The notes: generated from the sequence alone by a model not told the origin. A stretch of DNA of 64,000 bases from Leucaena leucocephala (GCA_037074615.1 CM073558.1:21001001-21065000); one strand, 5' to 3'. Counted from the stretch's first letter, positions 11,096 to 23,035 are shown. Numbers and translations are program-made.

Positions 11096-12789
11096 GCCTG
11101 ATGATGATTCTGGCCTTAGGATCAACAGTTTGAAACCTGCTAAATCATATTCTATTCTGTTCTGGTTATTAATAATCTTATATCAGACTCTCTTTTTTCT
11201 AAAGAATAATGCAGTTTGTGTGCCCCTTTTTTTATTAGTTTAAATTTCGGCCCCTTGTAATATCTTAACCTGAGAGACTTCAGTTTGGGTTTGATGTTTA
11301 GTCGGTGCTGAAATCCTAGAAGACTATATAAGCACAAAGTGATAGCCTTCTGCTTTATCTTGTCTTTCATGGGCATGTTTATATAGATTTTTAAAAAATA
11401 GTTTAAAAAAAAAGATTTTAGATAATTTGTAGAAAAAAATTTATAAAAAAAAATAATTGAATGGTTATTAGGAGAAGAATTTTTATAATTAATAAATTAC
11501 TTTAGATAATTTTTTTTTTAAAAAAATCAGCTGCAATTCACACCTTGCCTTTCCTCTTTCACCGTTCACCTTTGCAACCCACACTAAAGAAGATGATGAT
11601 GATACTTGATGATGGAGGAGTTACTTGACTCCCGTCACCTAGTGACTCTACTCAGTGAAGATGTCTGACGCCTAGAGCTGAAGAAGTCTGAAAACGAAGA
11701 CCAATGACTCTACCTGATGACCCACAAGATGACAGAGATGATGAGCTCCAGTAGTAACAGCAAGTTCTAACGGCGAAGACGTAGCGATGGCAACAAAGAA
11801 TAGAAATAAAGAATAGAAATGACGAGATGGGAAGGGAGTAAAGGAGAGGGTAGTAGAAAAATAAAAATAAAATAATAATTAGTTAAGTTATAATTTTTTT
11901 TATTATTTTAGAAATTATTTTTAATAATTTATCTAAAATTGTGATGTTAAATTATAATTTATATAAATTTTTTTAAATAAATATATCTATTTATTTTAAA
12001 TTTCTTAAATTAGGATTTAAATTAGAAGTTATTTTAAAATTATATTTTGAATTTTGTCAAAGAAATGGTGCTACTGTACAAGGCTCTTCGGGTTGAATTC
12101 GAGTTCTACGTGGGAAAGAAAGGGGGAATAAAATAAAAAGAGAATACGAGGGATTGAGTGAAGGACCTACCCCTTATTTTCTTTGTTAAAATAATTTTTG
12201 TTTTTACTTTTATTTAGTAAAAGAAATTAAAATATTCAAATTTTAATTTATATATAATATAAAATTTTAAATAATTAAAAATAATTAATGTACTTAAGTT
12301 TTTTTTTTGTTAGAAAAGGTTAGCCCATTATGGTTTTAAAAAAAAGAGAAAGAAGTTAAATTTATACCCGATTGTTATGAGAATAACATTGCATAACTTG
12401 ATGGAAGGAATAAAAGAAACACTATTGGGAATGGAATAATTTCTCATGCCATCCCACCCGACAAAACCAGCTTATGGATTCATATTCCCATATTTGTGAG
12501 ATAACTGATGATACTAAAAGATATGATGGGATAATGGGAGATCATGAGGAATTATGTACATTCCCATAACGTTCATAACAAGTAGCATAGTGAAAGCGCA
12601 AGGTATCATCATATTGGGAAAAGGCAGAAGAACATTCACTTTATTCGTTGGACTCACTCAAAGCTCACAAGTGCTAGAGCTAGCAAATTAAAGCTTAATA
12701 CGTGACGCTACATGATACAGCTTTTATTAATTATCACATAAAACTCCTAGAGGCAGAGAACAGCATACAGTTCCACAGATTGCACCATC
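11096..12789. other. spacer between USP and GST genes
   Basis: The first 250 bases are probably the USP 3' UTR. A candidate transposable element with AT-rich ends fills about 11375-11995. The remainder is AT-rich and has no gene I can support. Confidence 0.45.
11375..11995. mobile_element. candidate non-autonomous element with GC-rich core
   Basis: AT-rich ends that are roughly inverted relative to each other (GTTTATATAGATTTTTAAAA at the left, TTTAAATAAATATATCTATT at the right) enclose a distinctly GC-richer core at about 11530-11850. The core has repeated GATGA-type words and no long open frame. This arrangement is common in MITE or Pack-type elements that captured host sequence. Boundaries and class are inferred. 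Confidence 0.4.
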
Positions 12790-14344
12790 TTATTTAGAAG
12801 CTGTAATCGAAGCATAGCGAGCTTTGAAGAAACCCATAAGTCTTGAAGGAGGAGGGAGGTTCTCTCTCACCACAGGGTGGCTGCAAAAATCTTGACTCCA
12901 TTGATGCAGCTTCGGGAACTTGTCATGGCTCAGCAGTTTCAGACCAACTGCTTCTTCCACTAATGGCAGCCAAAATGCTATGTAAGCTGCTGCTATGTCC
13001 ACTATACCTATTGTGTCTCCTCCAAAGAACTTGCCTTTCAGCTCCTTCTCCAGATGTCCCAGACCTTCACTTGCTTCTTCAATGGCCTTTTCCCTTTTCT
13101 TCTCCTCCGCTGTCCATGCTGCTTCCTGTATTGCAGGCAGCAGCTGACCTCCAAAAAAACAAAACAAAACATAAACCATGTCATCAGAGTTCTATTTATT
13201 AGATAGTTTAATTACTCCTTTATCATACCTATTTAACTAATTTAATTAAATTAGAGAAACCAGATTAGTTATTATAATATATTTTTTCTAAAGTATTATA
13301 ATTATCTTCCTTCTATCCTTCCCTCCTTCTCTTATTTGATTAATATTAAGAGAGTATCAATAAAGGGAATTTAAAAAAATTTAATAAATTTAGAAAATAT
13401 ATCATATATTTAAAATTAAAATTAATTTATTAATTATGTCATATATTTAAGATTAAAAAATACTATTTTATATTATATTGGATATGTAATTAAAATATAT
13501 TAAATGTGATCCTTAGTCAATTTTAAGAAAGTCCAAGTTAGAGACTTTATTAACTTTTATTTATTTATTTATAGCCTTGATGCGACTTTTTGAGATGATG
13601 ACAAACTGAGGAGAGCGACATATAAACTAATTCACTCCTCTTGAGGGTTCTTTGACTGGTGATACTCTTCCCACAGATGCCATCCTTGTTCCCACACCCC
13701 AGTCAGAAGAGCCCCTGACATCCCTTTCTACTAACACTGTTATGTGAGGTTATCCCTATTTCAGATCACGAGTTATGTCAATTATTGTTTCTAGAACATC
13801 TAGCATGGCGAGAGGTGTTTAATTTAAAAGTCTTCTGTTGCCATTTTGATATTGTAGGATTTCTATATGCCTGTGTGCGCCTTTAATTACAATTTTCTAT
13901 GATGATTCGTCTATGGAAATATATGTATCTAGATCAAGTCAAATCTACTCACACTTGACATGTTAACACAAGCACTAATTGGTTTGAAGGAAAATGAAAG
14001 AGAAGAGAAGGAAAAGAAGAGACCTTATCATCAATGAACCTTGACCAGAAGCGAGCGAGGGCTCTGTGATATGGGCCAGCAGGGAATATGGGGTGAGTTT
14101 TCCAGGTCTCATCCATGTACTCGAGTATGACCAGCGACTCAGCTATGGGCTTATCATTGTGAACCAGAACTGGCACCTTCTTGTGGATGGGATTGTATTT
14201 GAGAAGAAGCTCACTTTTGTTCCTTATGTCTTCTTCAAAGTGTTTGTATTCAACTCCTTTCAGCTTCAAAGCTATCTGAACCCTTCGAGCGTATGGGCTC
14301 CCTCCTGACCCGAAAAACTTCACTTCTCCATATTCTTCTGCCAT
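12790..14344 (-). CDS. tau-class glutathione S-transferase
   Basis: Two exons on the minus strand, 14344-14024 and 13143-12790, give 224 residues. The intron (14023-13144) follows the codons for IDDK, the usual position in tau GSTs. Tau GSTs conjugate glutathione to electrophiles, including herbicides, and act mainly in the cytosol. The N-terminal thioredoxin-like domain shows the SPYARRV catalytic-Ser loop (Ser16), HKKVPVL with the cis-Pro, and AESLVILEY, whose Glu-Ser binds glutathione. The C-terminal helical domain contains FFGGDTIGIVDIA and ends in FKARYASITASK. Just before the catalytic Ser the sequence is FFGSGGSPY; many tau GSTs have W-A/P/S-S-P-F there, so the Trp is replaced. It is in tandem with the next GST. 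The frame is intact and length is normal. Confidence 0.93.
13208..13485 (+). repeat. MITE-like repeat, family B copy 2, in GST intron
   Basis: The block order CCTATTTAACTAATTTAATT, TTATTTGATTAATATTAAGA, CATATATTTAAAATTAAAAT matches the copies at 6.0 and 19.3 kb by eye. It lies wholly within the single intron of the upstream-positioned GST gene and does not touch the splice sites. Confidence 0.4.
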
Positions 14345-14399
14345 CTTTGTTGTGAATTAATCTCCAATGATGCTCTCTGTTTTGGCTTACAAAAGTGTC

Positions 14400-14408
14400 T
14401 TTATATAG
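14400..14408 (-). promoter_or_regulatory. TATA box of the 14.3 kb GST gene
   Basis: On the minus strand the sequence reads CTATATAAAG about 55-60 bases before the ATG at 14344, a good position and sequence for a plant core promoter. TGACG words lie further upstream at about 14434 and 14480 but are too far apart to be a standard as-1 element. Confidence 0.6.
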
Positions 14409-15516
14409 AGCCAAAACTGATGATATGAACTCGTCATTAAATTATGGGATGGTCAAGGAAGATAGGCGTAAATATGATAATGACGAATTTGGTATCTTAT
14501 ACGTTTGTGAAGTGTATTCGGGTTAGCTTGTTTGGTGTTGAAAATAAGTGCTGGTCTTGTCCCATCTATTGAATCAAACCATGAAATTAATTTAAAACAT
14601 TCATTTTCAAGGAATGCTAGCAACTTTGACTTCAAACGGCACATTAATTACATTCAACCCGATTGAATGATTGATATTATATTCATTACCAGCTTACTCC
14701 TCATACTTACTGAACTATTTTTAATTTAATGGAGACTGAAATTTCATGGTTTGCTGCTGTCCAGATAAGAGACGATTTTCAATTACTTCTTCCAATGCGA
14801 TTCTTCCTCTTCTTCATTTTCCACGTCTCAGTAAAATGCCAATTTTAATTGAGCGCTTAAACAAAGGATAGTCACTATTGGCGATAACATAACGTCGAGG
14901 TATACAAAGAATGCGATGTTCAAACGTTGGCTACATTACTTAAAACATTTATATATAATATTAGATTATATATTAATTTATAAATTAAATAAATTAATTT
15001 TAAAAATATAATACATAATAAATATAAAATAAATTAATATTTTATATTTAAGATTAATAAATTGTTATTATACCCACTATTGATTATATTAATCATTTGA
15101 AAAGTAATAAATGCTCCTGGTCTCTGAATTTTAGTGATCAAATCTCCAAGAAGTACTATGTTGTTATTATTATTATAAATAAAAAATAGAATAAATTAGA
15201 TTAGCTTTTCCTATCACTCAGGTACCTTCAACTGGACCAAAATACTAAAGTATCATTAGTAAGTTTAGTGTTTGTTTCATCAACGACGAGCAGAAACTAA
15301 ACCAGAAAACAACGAAAGAAAAATCATGAGCTCCAAATGATTTGACTTGAGAATTCAAGTTAGCTAAGAGCAGACGAATTAAACAGGAATAGGTTTTACA
15401 TTTTAAACATGGCTTAACAATTGGAACAACGGAGCCAAACATGAAAGAACAGAACAACTTTTCCTTTATTATATAAAACTAGATAATCAGTTTCCAGAAA
15501 ATTTCAGATGAAAACT
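14409..15516. other. spacer between the two GST genes
   Basis: Contains the promoter of one GST gene and the 3' flank of the other. The middle (14930-15110) is very AT-rich. No further gene or GST fragment is recognised. Confidence 0.45.
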
Positions 15517-16257
15517 CTAGGCAGTGCGAGATTTGAAGAATGCAAAGAGTTTATCTCTTGGAGGCAGAGCTTGCTTTAGGGTAGGATGAGCAGAAAACTC
15601 TTGACTCCATTTGTGCAGCTTCGGGAATTTCTCTGACGTCAGCAATTGTAAGCCTGCAATCTCTTGTAACACGTCAACCCAGTAAGCCACGAAGTTGGCA
15701 GATATATCCACGAGTCCAACCTCGTCCCCTCCGAAGAATCTCTTGTCGGCGATTTCATTCTCCAATATCTTCAGTGCTTCCATGGATTCTTCCACAGCCT
15801 TCTCACGCGCCTTCTCCTCGCACCAGAACGCATTCCATAACGCCGGCAAGCACTGTAACAAAACATCAACTTCTTCAGATGCTCTGTTTCACTCCATTGT
15901 GAACAGAGAGAAAAATCATAGAATTAAGAAAAGAACCTTGTCATCGATAAGCTTGGACCAGAATCGAGCGGAGGCTTTGTGATAAGGGTCGAGAGGGAGG
16001 AAGGGGTTGGATTTCCAGGTTTCATCGATGTACTCAACGATGACCAGAGACTCTGAAATGGGTTTTCCGTTGTGAATGAGAACAGGGACCTTCTTGTGAA
16101 CGGGATTGGACACAAGAAGTTCTTGGCTCTTTTTGGAGAGATCTTCTTCAGAGTAATCGTAGTTGATTCCTTTCAGCTTGAGAGCGAGCTCCACTCTGTT
16201 GCTGAAGGGGCTGGGCCATTTCCCCAACACCTTCACTTGTTCTTCTTTTCCGGCCAT
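15517..16257 (-). CDS. tau-class glutathione S-transferase
   Basis: Two minus-strand exons, 16257-15937 and 15852-15517, give 218 residues. Exon 1 has exactly the length of exon 1 in the neighbouring GST (321 nt) and the intron again follows IDDK, but it is only 84 nt long here. The catalytic loop is the standard WPSPFSNRV (Ser16). HKKVPVL and SESLVIVEY give the glutathione site, and FFGGDEVGLVDIS the C-terminal domain motif. An ATG four codons upstream (16269) is in frame; I chose MAGKEE because it aligns with the usual tau-GST N-terminus. Role as for the family: glutathione conjugation in xenobiotic and oxidative stress. A W-box core (GTTGACC on the minus strand) lies at about 16327-16333. 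The two GSTs are clearly related but well diverged, so the duplication is not recent. Confidence 0.94.
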
Positions 16258-16589
16258 CGTCGATCTCAATGGGATTCAGCTGTGTAGTTGGAGTTTGGGT
16301 TATAGTGTTTAAGTTGGAAATGATTTGGTCAACAATGGCGGATTGGCTCGTTGGAGTTGGTGGGTAGGTACGTGGCTTCTTGAAATCTTCGGGTTACTAT
16401 GTCGTTTTCAATTGTTTCTACGTTTGGCGTCTAACGTGGCCTTAACTCCTCGGGGGCCTGGCCTCAATATATTATTATTATTATTTGGGCCAATATATTA
16501 TTTTATTCTATTCTAATATAAAACAGAGAGAATATTATTTTATTGAAAGAAATTAGGTAAGATAATTCCAAATGTAGATCCAGTGTCCA

Positions 16590-17070
16590 AAACATGGATC
16601 GTTGCAAGTGACATGAAAGAATGTAGGCTTGGGCCATTCTGTAAGTATTAACACTGTCTTGTATTAGGTTGATCTGAACTAAGCCCAAATCAAAGAATAA
16701 CATACAATCTCCGGGTATAAATAGGCCCAGAGGTGGTGCTAAGTATCGCAAGACAAAGATTTGAAGTATGCTCAAAGTGTGCGTGAGTTTATGTAATAAA
16801 TGAATGAGATATATAATTATTTAAAGTATATTTAATTTTTAAAAAATATTATTTTATTATGATTCTTATCATGATGTTTGAAGAGGCATCATATCTCTTT
16901 AGTGTCTAATTTTAAACTTGAGGTTAAGAGACGGCTCATCCTGACTAATATTGGTATAACCTAGTAGGAAAAGAGATTTTGACCTATATTTGAATTGTAG
17001 GTGAATCCAACTATTTTCTAAAAATTTCTATAACAAAAAAAAAGTATGGCAAGACAAAGATTTGAAGTGT
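16590..17070 (+). repeat. possible degenerate LTR
   Basis: A TATA-like GGTATAAATAGG, polyadenylation-like AATAAATGAATGA words about 70 bases later, and a GTAGGTGAATCC-like string near 17000 resemble a plant LTR. A 20-base word, GCAAGACAAAGATTTGAAGT, occurs twice about 300 bases apart. I see no matching second LTR or polyprotein, so a solo LTR is only one possibility. Confidence 0.25.
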
Positions 17071-17984
17071 AAAAAAATTATAAAAGGAAGGAATTACGCT
17101 TAAATTATAAGGAAGATAAATTATTATCTCATAAAATTATCAAATTAATATAAAGTGTATGTGGGTGATTTATTAGAATTGTGAAAAGACAAATAAATTT
17201 GTTACTAATGGCAAGTTATTATATCTCAATTAACAACTCAATATACTACTAATAACGAATTAAGAGGCCACGATTGATAAATCAAGGCATAAAAAATTAC
17301 GGTGACATCAATAATGAGTCAGAGTATTTTAATTGATAAATCAATATGTCACTAAATTACTAATAATAAATTAAAGTAAACTCATTTTTTTTATAATTCT
17401 AATATATCTCTCATATATTCTTTGAGATTTGGTATTAATTTGATGATGTTATAGGAAGTATTAGGGGTGATTTATCTTCATTGTAATGTGGGTGTAACTT
17501 TCCCATTATAAAAAGAAAAGAAACGTGCGTGTAGTTAATTTCCTCCTTTTCTTAATGAATTTGTTCTCTTTTTATTTCTCTTCCATCTTCAATATATTTT
17601 GTCACTTCGTTCGTTCCTTCCCAGTTTGTTCTCTCTCAGTAATATTATTAACTTCAAGCAATTATGAATCTGTTCAAGTGGAGACAAATATGCATTCTTT
17701 AAACGGTAAAAAAAATAATTTTGATTTAATTTATATGCTTATGTTTGCAAAAAGTAATCTGATGGAATATAAAAGAACCATGATACAATAATACATTTGT
17801 GTTGGTTCTGCTGTCAATTGTATACTTTCATAATTAATCTAGTTAACAAACTTGAAAAGTATTATAAAAGGAGAAAAAATCTGGTTAAATCAAAAAAAAA
17901 AGGGGAAAGATTGCATGAAAATTTGTGACCGCTCCCATCCACATCTGTGATGGACATTCAAATTTCAAAATGGGAAGGAATCTC

Positions 17985-17996
<12 letters not shown>

Positions 17997-18036
<40 letters not shown>
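17997..18036. repeat. (TA)n microsatellite
   Basis: An uninterrupted AT dinucleotide run of about 40 bases, seen directly. Confidence 0.9.
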
Positions 18037-18037
<1 letters not shown>

Positions 18038-18395
18038 TTTTACATTTAATAGAAGTCACAAGTGGAAGTAAGACTAATATGTAGGTTCAAAAGTGGAAGA
18101 TTTGAAATTTCAAAATGTGGCAGAACAAAATAACAAAGTCGAACCTTCAAAAGGAAGAAAGAAAGAAAGACATCTATGCCTTTGCCTTTAATGCAAAACA
18201 CGAGAATCCTGAGACTTTCGTTTCTCCTTTTTTTTCAAATTCAGACAAACCTCCCCGCAATTCCCTTCACACAGATATTGTCCCTTTCACCGTGATTTCC
18301 AAGTGTTTTTTTTTTTTTTTTGCCTTTTTAATTTCTCAATTATATTTTATGTTCATTTTGTTTATCATTCATATATATATATATATATATATATT

Positions 18396-18612
18396 ACTAT
18401 CTCTATTTCTAATTATAAAAGCCAATTAACTTTTTAAAGAGATCTAAAATATCAGATAAATAAGTTAATTATAATTAAATCTAACTTTTTAAGATGAATT
18501 CATATTATATACACTTTAATTTATCTATATTAATCAATTAATTTTTATATTAATTATAATTAATTAATTTATTTTTAAATTTATTTAAAAAAATTATTTC
18601 ACTTGTATAGTT
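18396..18612 (+). repeat. MITE-like repeat, family A copy 4
   Basis: Starts near ACTATCTCTATTTCTAATTA and contains AATTAAATCTAACTTTTTAA, TTCATATTATATACACTTTA and TTATATTAATTATAATTA in order. It is the plus-strand counterpart of the minus-strand cluster at 2.4-3.4 kb. Confidence 0.5.
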
Positions 18613-19284
18613 AGGATGTGAGGTAATATCTTTTACTTTGTTTTCTTTTTTGTGTTTTTTGAATATGCAATTCCGGCGACGGTAGGATGTTGGCTACTTT
18701 AGCCCCAACGGCAACGACGACATATATAAAAGGCAACTACTTTTAAATTTATCAAAATTTGTGTCTTTACATGTTTACATTAATTCTAGCGCTTTCTAAA
18801 TTTAGTTTTAGTTCCCACTCGGAGAATGTGATCTATATTCGTTGTTAGGATGAAAATGAAGGAAATGAAATAGAAATATATATAGAGCATAATTGGTTCG
18901 CTTTCTCACCATCCCTCTTCCATATGGCCAATCCAATATATTCGAAATTTTGAAAGCTTCCTTGCAATTGTTGATCCATAAAATTCCTCTTTGGGATTAT
19001 TTTAATAAACAAATATTAAATGAAAATAGGGATATGCATATAAATTCATCACATTTTAGAGGCAATGGACACACACATAGAGAGAGAGAGTGACTTTATA
19101 CCATAAAACTTTAGCTGCCAAGAGCCAATCCATTTCAAAATCATCCTTGTTATTAAATATGACTTGTTATGCTTTTGGACTTGAAAAGCAACCTTAGATT
19201 CATCCTTCTTCGCTATTGAATTTTGAATATTTCACCCCTCACTTCCCTCACTTACAGTAATCACCACCCATACAATATACTCGT

Positions 19285-19560
19285 ACTCTTATTCTAAATA
19301 TATAACATATTTAATAAATTTAATTATATAAATAAAATTAATTAAATTAATATTATAATATATTTTTCTTAAAATATTCTAATCATCTGTTTTTTTTACT
19401 TTCTCTTTCATTCTTTTATTTAGTTCTTATTGAGACACTACCAATATAAATAATTTAAAAAATAATAATAAATTTAAAAAATAAATATTATATTTAAAAT
19501 TAAAATTAACTCTTCATATATTTAAAATAAAAAATAGTCTATACCAGTCATAACTCCTTT
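19285..19560 (+). repeat. MITE-like repeat, family B copy 3
   Basis: Contains TATAACATATTTAATAAATT, a C/T-rich middle (TTACTTTCTCTTTCATTC) and TATATTTAAAATTAAAATTA in the same order as the copies at 6.0 and 13.2 kb. Non-coding. Confidence 0.4.
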
Positions 19561-19617
19561 CTTTTGATCTTTAAATGAATTTTTTTATTTTATTCTTCTT
19601 CATTACGTATGTATGAG

Positions 19618-19667
19618 AGAGGATAGCAATATATATATATATATATATATATATATTGCTATCCTCT
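19618..19667. repeat. 50-bp perfect palindrome
   Basis: Arms AGAGGATAGCAAT and ATTGCTATCCTCT are exact inverse complements and flank a 24-base alternating AT core, so the whole 50 bases are self-complementary. It can extrude as a cruciform or form an RNA hairpin. Confidence 0.9.
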
Positions 19668-20464
19668 TAAGTCTTTAATAGTCATGGCTACTAATCAATA
19701 AATGTCATTTACGTTTAAAGCATCATTGATTACTCATCCCCATTTTTAAAAGATAAAACTAAACAATGACAAAATATCTTACTCTTTTATATTTTTAATA
19801 TAAAAATTAGATTATTAATTTAATAATATTAAAAAAATAAATTAAATTAATTATTTATAATAAATAGATATTAATTTTCCCAAAACACCTTTATTAATAA
19901 TGTATATTAGAACTACTTTTAGTAAAAACTCTTGACATATATGTACAATCAATAATTATTTTAAAAAAAAATTATAAATTTAAAATATAAAATAGATTAT
20001 AGTCTTATATTTAGAATAAAATAAATATTTTATTTAGTTTTTATATTAAAAGATAGAAGGAGTATTAAATAGACATTATACTAATAAATATTTTTTTGTT
20101 ACATTAATAAATATTGAACATATAGAAACCAAAGGCATACTTCTGTTTGTTTCATCATGACCTTTACCACATGAAACCTATAGTTGAATCAGTCCCTTAC
20201 ACGACTCTCCACTTATTTTATCAAAATTTTCAAACAAACATTCCTTAATCTGTATGCTTTTGAGCATCAATAGTTACTCTGTTTCAGCTTTGTCATGAGG
20301 TTAATAGATTGGGCAAAATATTTACGTAGGAATTTTGTACATGCTTCACACACGTCTAATTACCAATAAATACGTAATTATACAGAAACATAACTATTCT
20401 TATTTCTTTCATACATCGGATTATAACGGGGGCAACTTTAGTGGTATGATTAACTTTAAGCTTG

Positions 20465-20473
20465 ATATATAAG
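20465..20473 (+). promoter_or_regulatory. TATA box of the RopGEF gene
   Basis: ATATATAAG stands about 80 bases before the ATG at 20553. A purine GA repeat (about 20489-20503) follows in the presumed 5' UTR, a common feature of plant leaders. Confidence 0.55.
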
Positions 20474-20552
20474 CAAGAAACCAGGGAGGGAGAGAGAGAG
20501 AAAGCCCCACACAAGTAGAGCTCAATCAAGTCGCTCTCTGAGCTCATTAATT

Positions 20553-23035
20553 ATGGACAGTACTTTAATCCAACGCCAATATCATCTCAAGCATTGTGTC
20601 CCCTTATCAAGGCTCCGAACATCCACCAACACCACTTCAAACCCTTTCTCCAATTTGGGTTTCTGGGTCTCCAAAGTTTCCGGTGGTTTCTGCCTCAAGA
20701 GCATTCACTATAACGATCACGATATGCCCATAAAAGACTCTGCTTTCTCTGCTTCTTCACCTGAACATGACGATGAAGAAGAAGAAAGCAAAGCTTCAAA
20801 AATGGGGGGCTTCATTCAGAAGAAAGAAGCTACCGACGAAGACGAAAAAAAAGGAAACATTAGAGGTAAGATCGAAACTTTTGCCAATCTGAGCGAAGAT
20901 AACAGTCGCGAGAGCAGTTCCAGCTCCGATGTGTTTTCCTCAATGGGGAATGAAAAACAGAGTCGGAGTAGTTCAGAGTCATCGTCGTCGTCTTCTTCTT
21001 CTTCGTCGCCGCCTTCAGTGAAAAAGCGGGTTCAGAAAAATCCTGCTCCAGAACTCACCATTTCTAGTTCAATCGATCATGGCGATATAAAGCGTTTGCA
21101 GATAACCAAACAGAACTCTGAATTATCTGGTACATTCCATTTCTTTTTGTATTCATTCGTAAATCGCAATCTTGCCATTTGTACAACGAACATGCTTTTT
21201 TCTGATGATTTGATTCTGATTGTGATTGTTAGAGATATACATGATGAAGGAAAGATTTGCAAAACTGTTACTTGGCGAAGACATGTCTGGCTGCGGAAAT
21301 GGGGTGACAACAGCGTTGGCTATATCAAATGCCATAACCAACCTATGCGGTAACCACAATTCCTATGAAATGAGAAATCAGAAGATGCTTTATTGGGATT
21401 ATTACTTATTTCTGATTTCATTATTGAATTTGCAGCCACACTGTTTGGGCAAATTTTGAGACTAGAGCCTCTATCTCAGAAGAAGAAAGCAATGTGGAGA
21501 AGGGAAATGCCCTGGTTCCTTAGTGTCAGTGACCATATCGTTGAATTGGCTCCTACGTGGCAAACTTGTCCAGATGGCAGTAAGGTGGAGGTAAGCTGCA
21601 CCAGTTAATCTTTTTTGAATTCAGATCTGGCCCTACACAATTTATATCCACGATTCATATGACCATGTTTTCTGTTTTGCTTGCTGATGAAACAGGTCAT
21701 GGGTAGTAGACCACGCTCAGATCTTTATGTCAACCTTCCAGCTTTACGTAAACTAGACAACATGCTTCTTGTAAGCACACTTTATATATTTGTATATAAA
21801 TAAGCCATGTTTTTTTTTATTTAATGAAGGTGTTTTTTTTCTAATTTGCAGGACATATTGGACAGTTTTGTGGATACAGAATTCTGGTATGTTGACCAGG
21901 GGATTGTTGCTGCTGCCTCAGATACTGAGGATTCATCTTCTGCTTTAGGAAGAAGACTTAAGCGTCATGAAGAAAAATGGTGGCTTCCTGTTCCTCGAGT
22001 TCCTCCTTCTGGTCTCCATGAACGTGTGAGAAAACAGTTGCAGCACAAACGAGATTGCACCAACCAAATACTAAAAGCCGCCATAGCCATCAACACCATT
22101 ACTTTAGCTGAAATGGACATTCCAGAGTCATACCTCGAATCTCTTCCAAAGGTATGTAAATGTTCTTATAAATCATGGTTTCATACACTTGATCAAGTTG
22201 CTGATATATCCAACGTTGTTGTTTCAGACTGCAAGAGCCAGCTTGGGTGATCTTATTTATGGGTACATAGCTTCAGATCAGTTTGCTCCAGAGAGTGTGG
22301 TGGATTGTCTTGATGTATCCTCTGAACATCAAGCGATGGACATTGCGAATCGAGTGGAAGCTTCCATTAACATATGGCGTAGAAGGGCCAATTCAAAACA
22401 ACCTACGAACGGCACAACAGCCAGGTACAGTACAAAAACATCATGGGAAATGGTGAAGGATCTGATGGTTGATGGAGACAAGTGGGACTTGTTCGCTGAG
22501 AGAGCAGAAAGCATTATTATATCCCTGAGACAGCGTTTTCCTGGTCTTCCCCAATCAAACCTTGATATCAGCAAAATTCAAGACAACAAGGTTAGCATTA
22601 TGTTATGTCATTCATTCACTTTGTTCCAGATTTGGATGAGTTAACTTGTTACACAAGCTAACTGTTTGGATCTTCTTGTTGTGTTGTTAGGATGTTGGGA
22701 AGGCGATTCTAGAGAGCTATTCAAGGGTATTGGAGAGTTTGGCATACAATATAGTAGCACGCATCGATGATGTACTCTATGTCGACGACTTGACGAAACA
22801 TTCCGGGGATCGTTTTCCGGTGCCAATGCCGAGCACTCCATCCAGGTCGTATTTAACAACACCAACGTTAACTCCTCCGAGAGCCACGAGACCTTTCAAA
22901 CAAGAAAAGACCCCAGTCATCAACAGTACTAGCAAAAACAACGTTTTCCCCCAACGTGGGGGAGGGGCCAAGAGAGTTTTGACAGATTATCTTACCATTG
23001 ATACCAAAGGGCAGAATCATAGGAATTCAATTTGA
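20553..23035 (+). CDS. Rop guanine nucleotide exchange factor (PRONE domain)
   Basis: Seven exons: 20553-21129, 21233-21349, 21436-21590, 21696-21770, 21852-22151, 22228-22590, 22691-23035; 643 residues, all GT/AG. The PRONE domain (about residues 193-565) begins EIYMMKERFAKLLLGEDMSG and includes ATLFGQILRLEPL, PWFLSVSDHIVEL, RSDLYVNLPALRKLDNMLL, WWLPVPRVPPSGL and KDLMVDGDKWDLFAERAE. PRONE proteins catalyse GDP release from plant Rho GTPases (ROP/RAC) at the plasma membrane, often downstream of receptor kinases, to steer polar growth. The N-terminal 192 residues are long for the family, acidic and Ser-rich, with a ten-Ser run at residues 143-152. The C-terminal tail carries TPSRSYLTTPTLTPPRA and GAKRVLTDYL, similar to the regulatory tails of other RopGEFs. 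A long N-terminus recalls the ROPGEF5/7 type, but I cannot fix the orthologue. Confidence 0.95.

Larger units (their letters stand above)
16270..20460. other. repeat-rich spacer
   Basis: No gene is supported. A stretch at about 16590-17070 looks LTR-like: GGTATAAATAGG at about 16715-16726, AATAAATGAATGA at about 16795, and a near-repeat GCAAGACAAAGATTTGAAGT at about 16747 and 17049. (TA)n tracts lie at about 17997-18036 and 18371-18394. MITE-like copies lie at 18396-18612 and 19285-19560, and a perfect palindrome at 19618-19667. Confidence 0.4.

Noticed and set aside
12843..13202. Frame antisense to GST exon 2
   Set aside because: It is the mirror of a well-supported coding exon; Cys- and Leu-rich artefact.
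12790..16257. Two GST genes as one bicistronic unit
   Set aside because: Each has its own upstream region, one with a clear TATA box; ordinary tandem duplicates are the simpler reading.
18001..18034. Regular short repeats suggestive of an array
   Set aside because: It is a simple AT dinucleotide run, not a CRISPR or satellite array.
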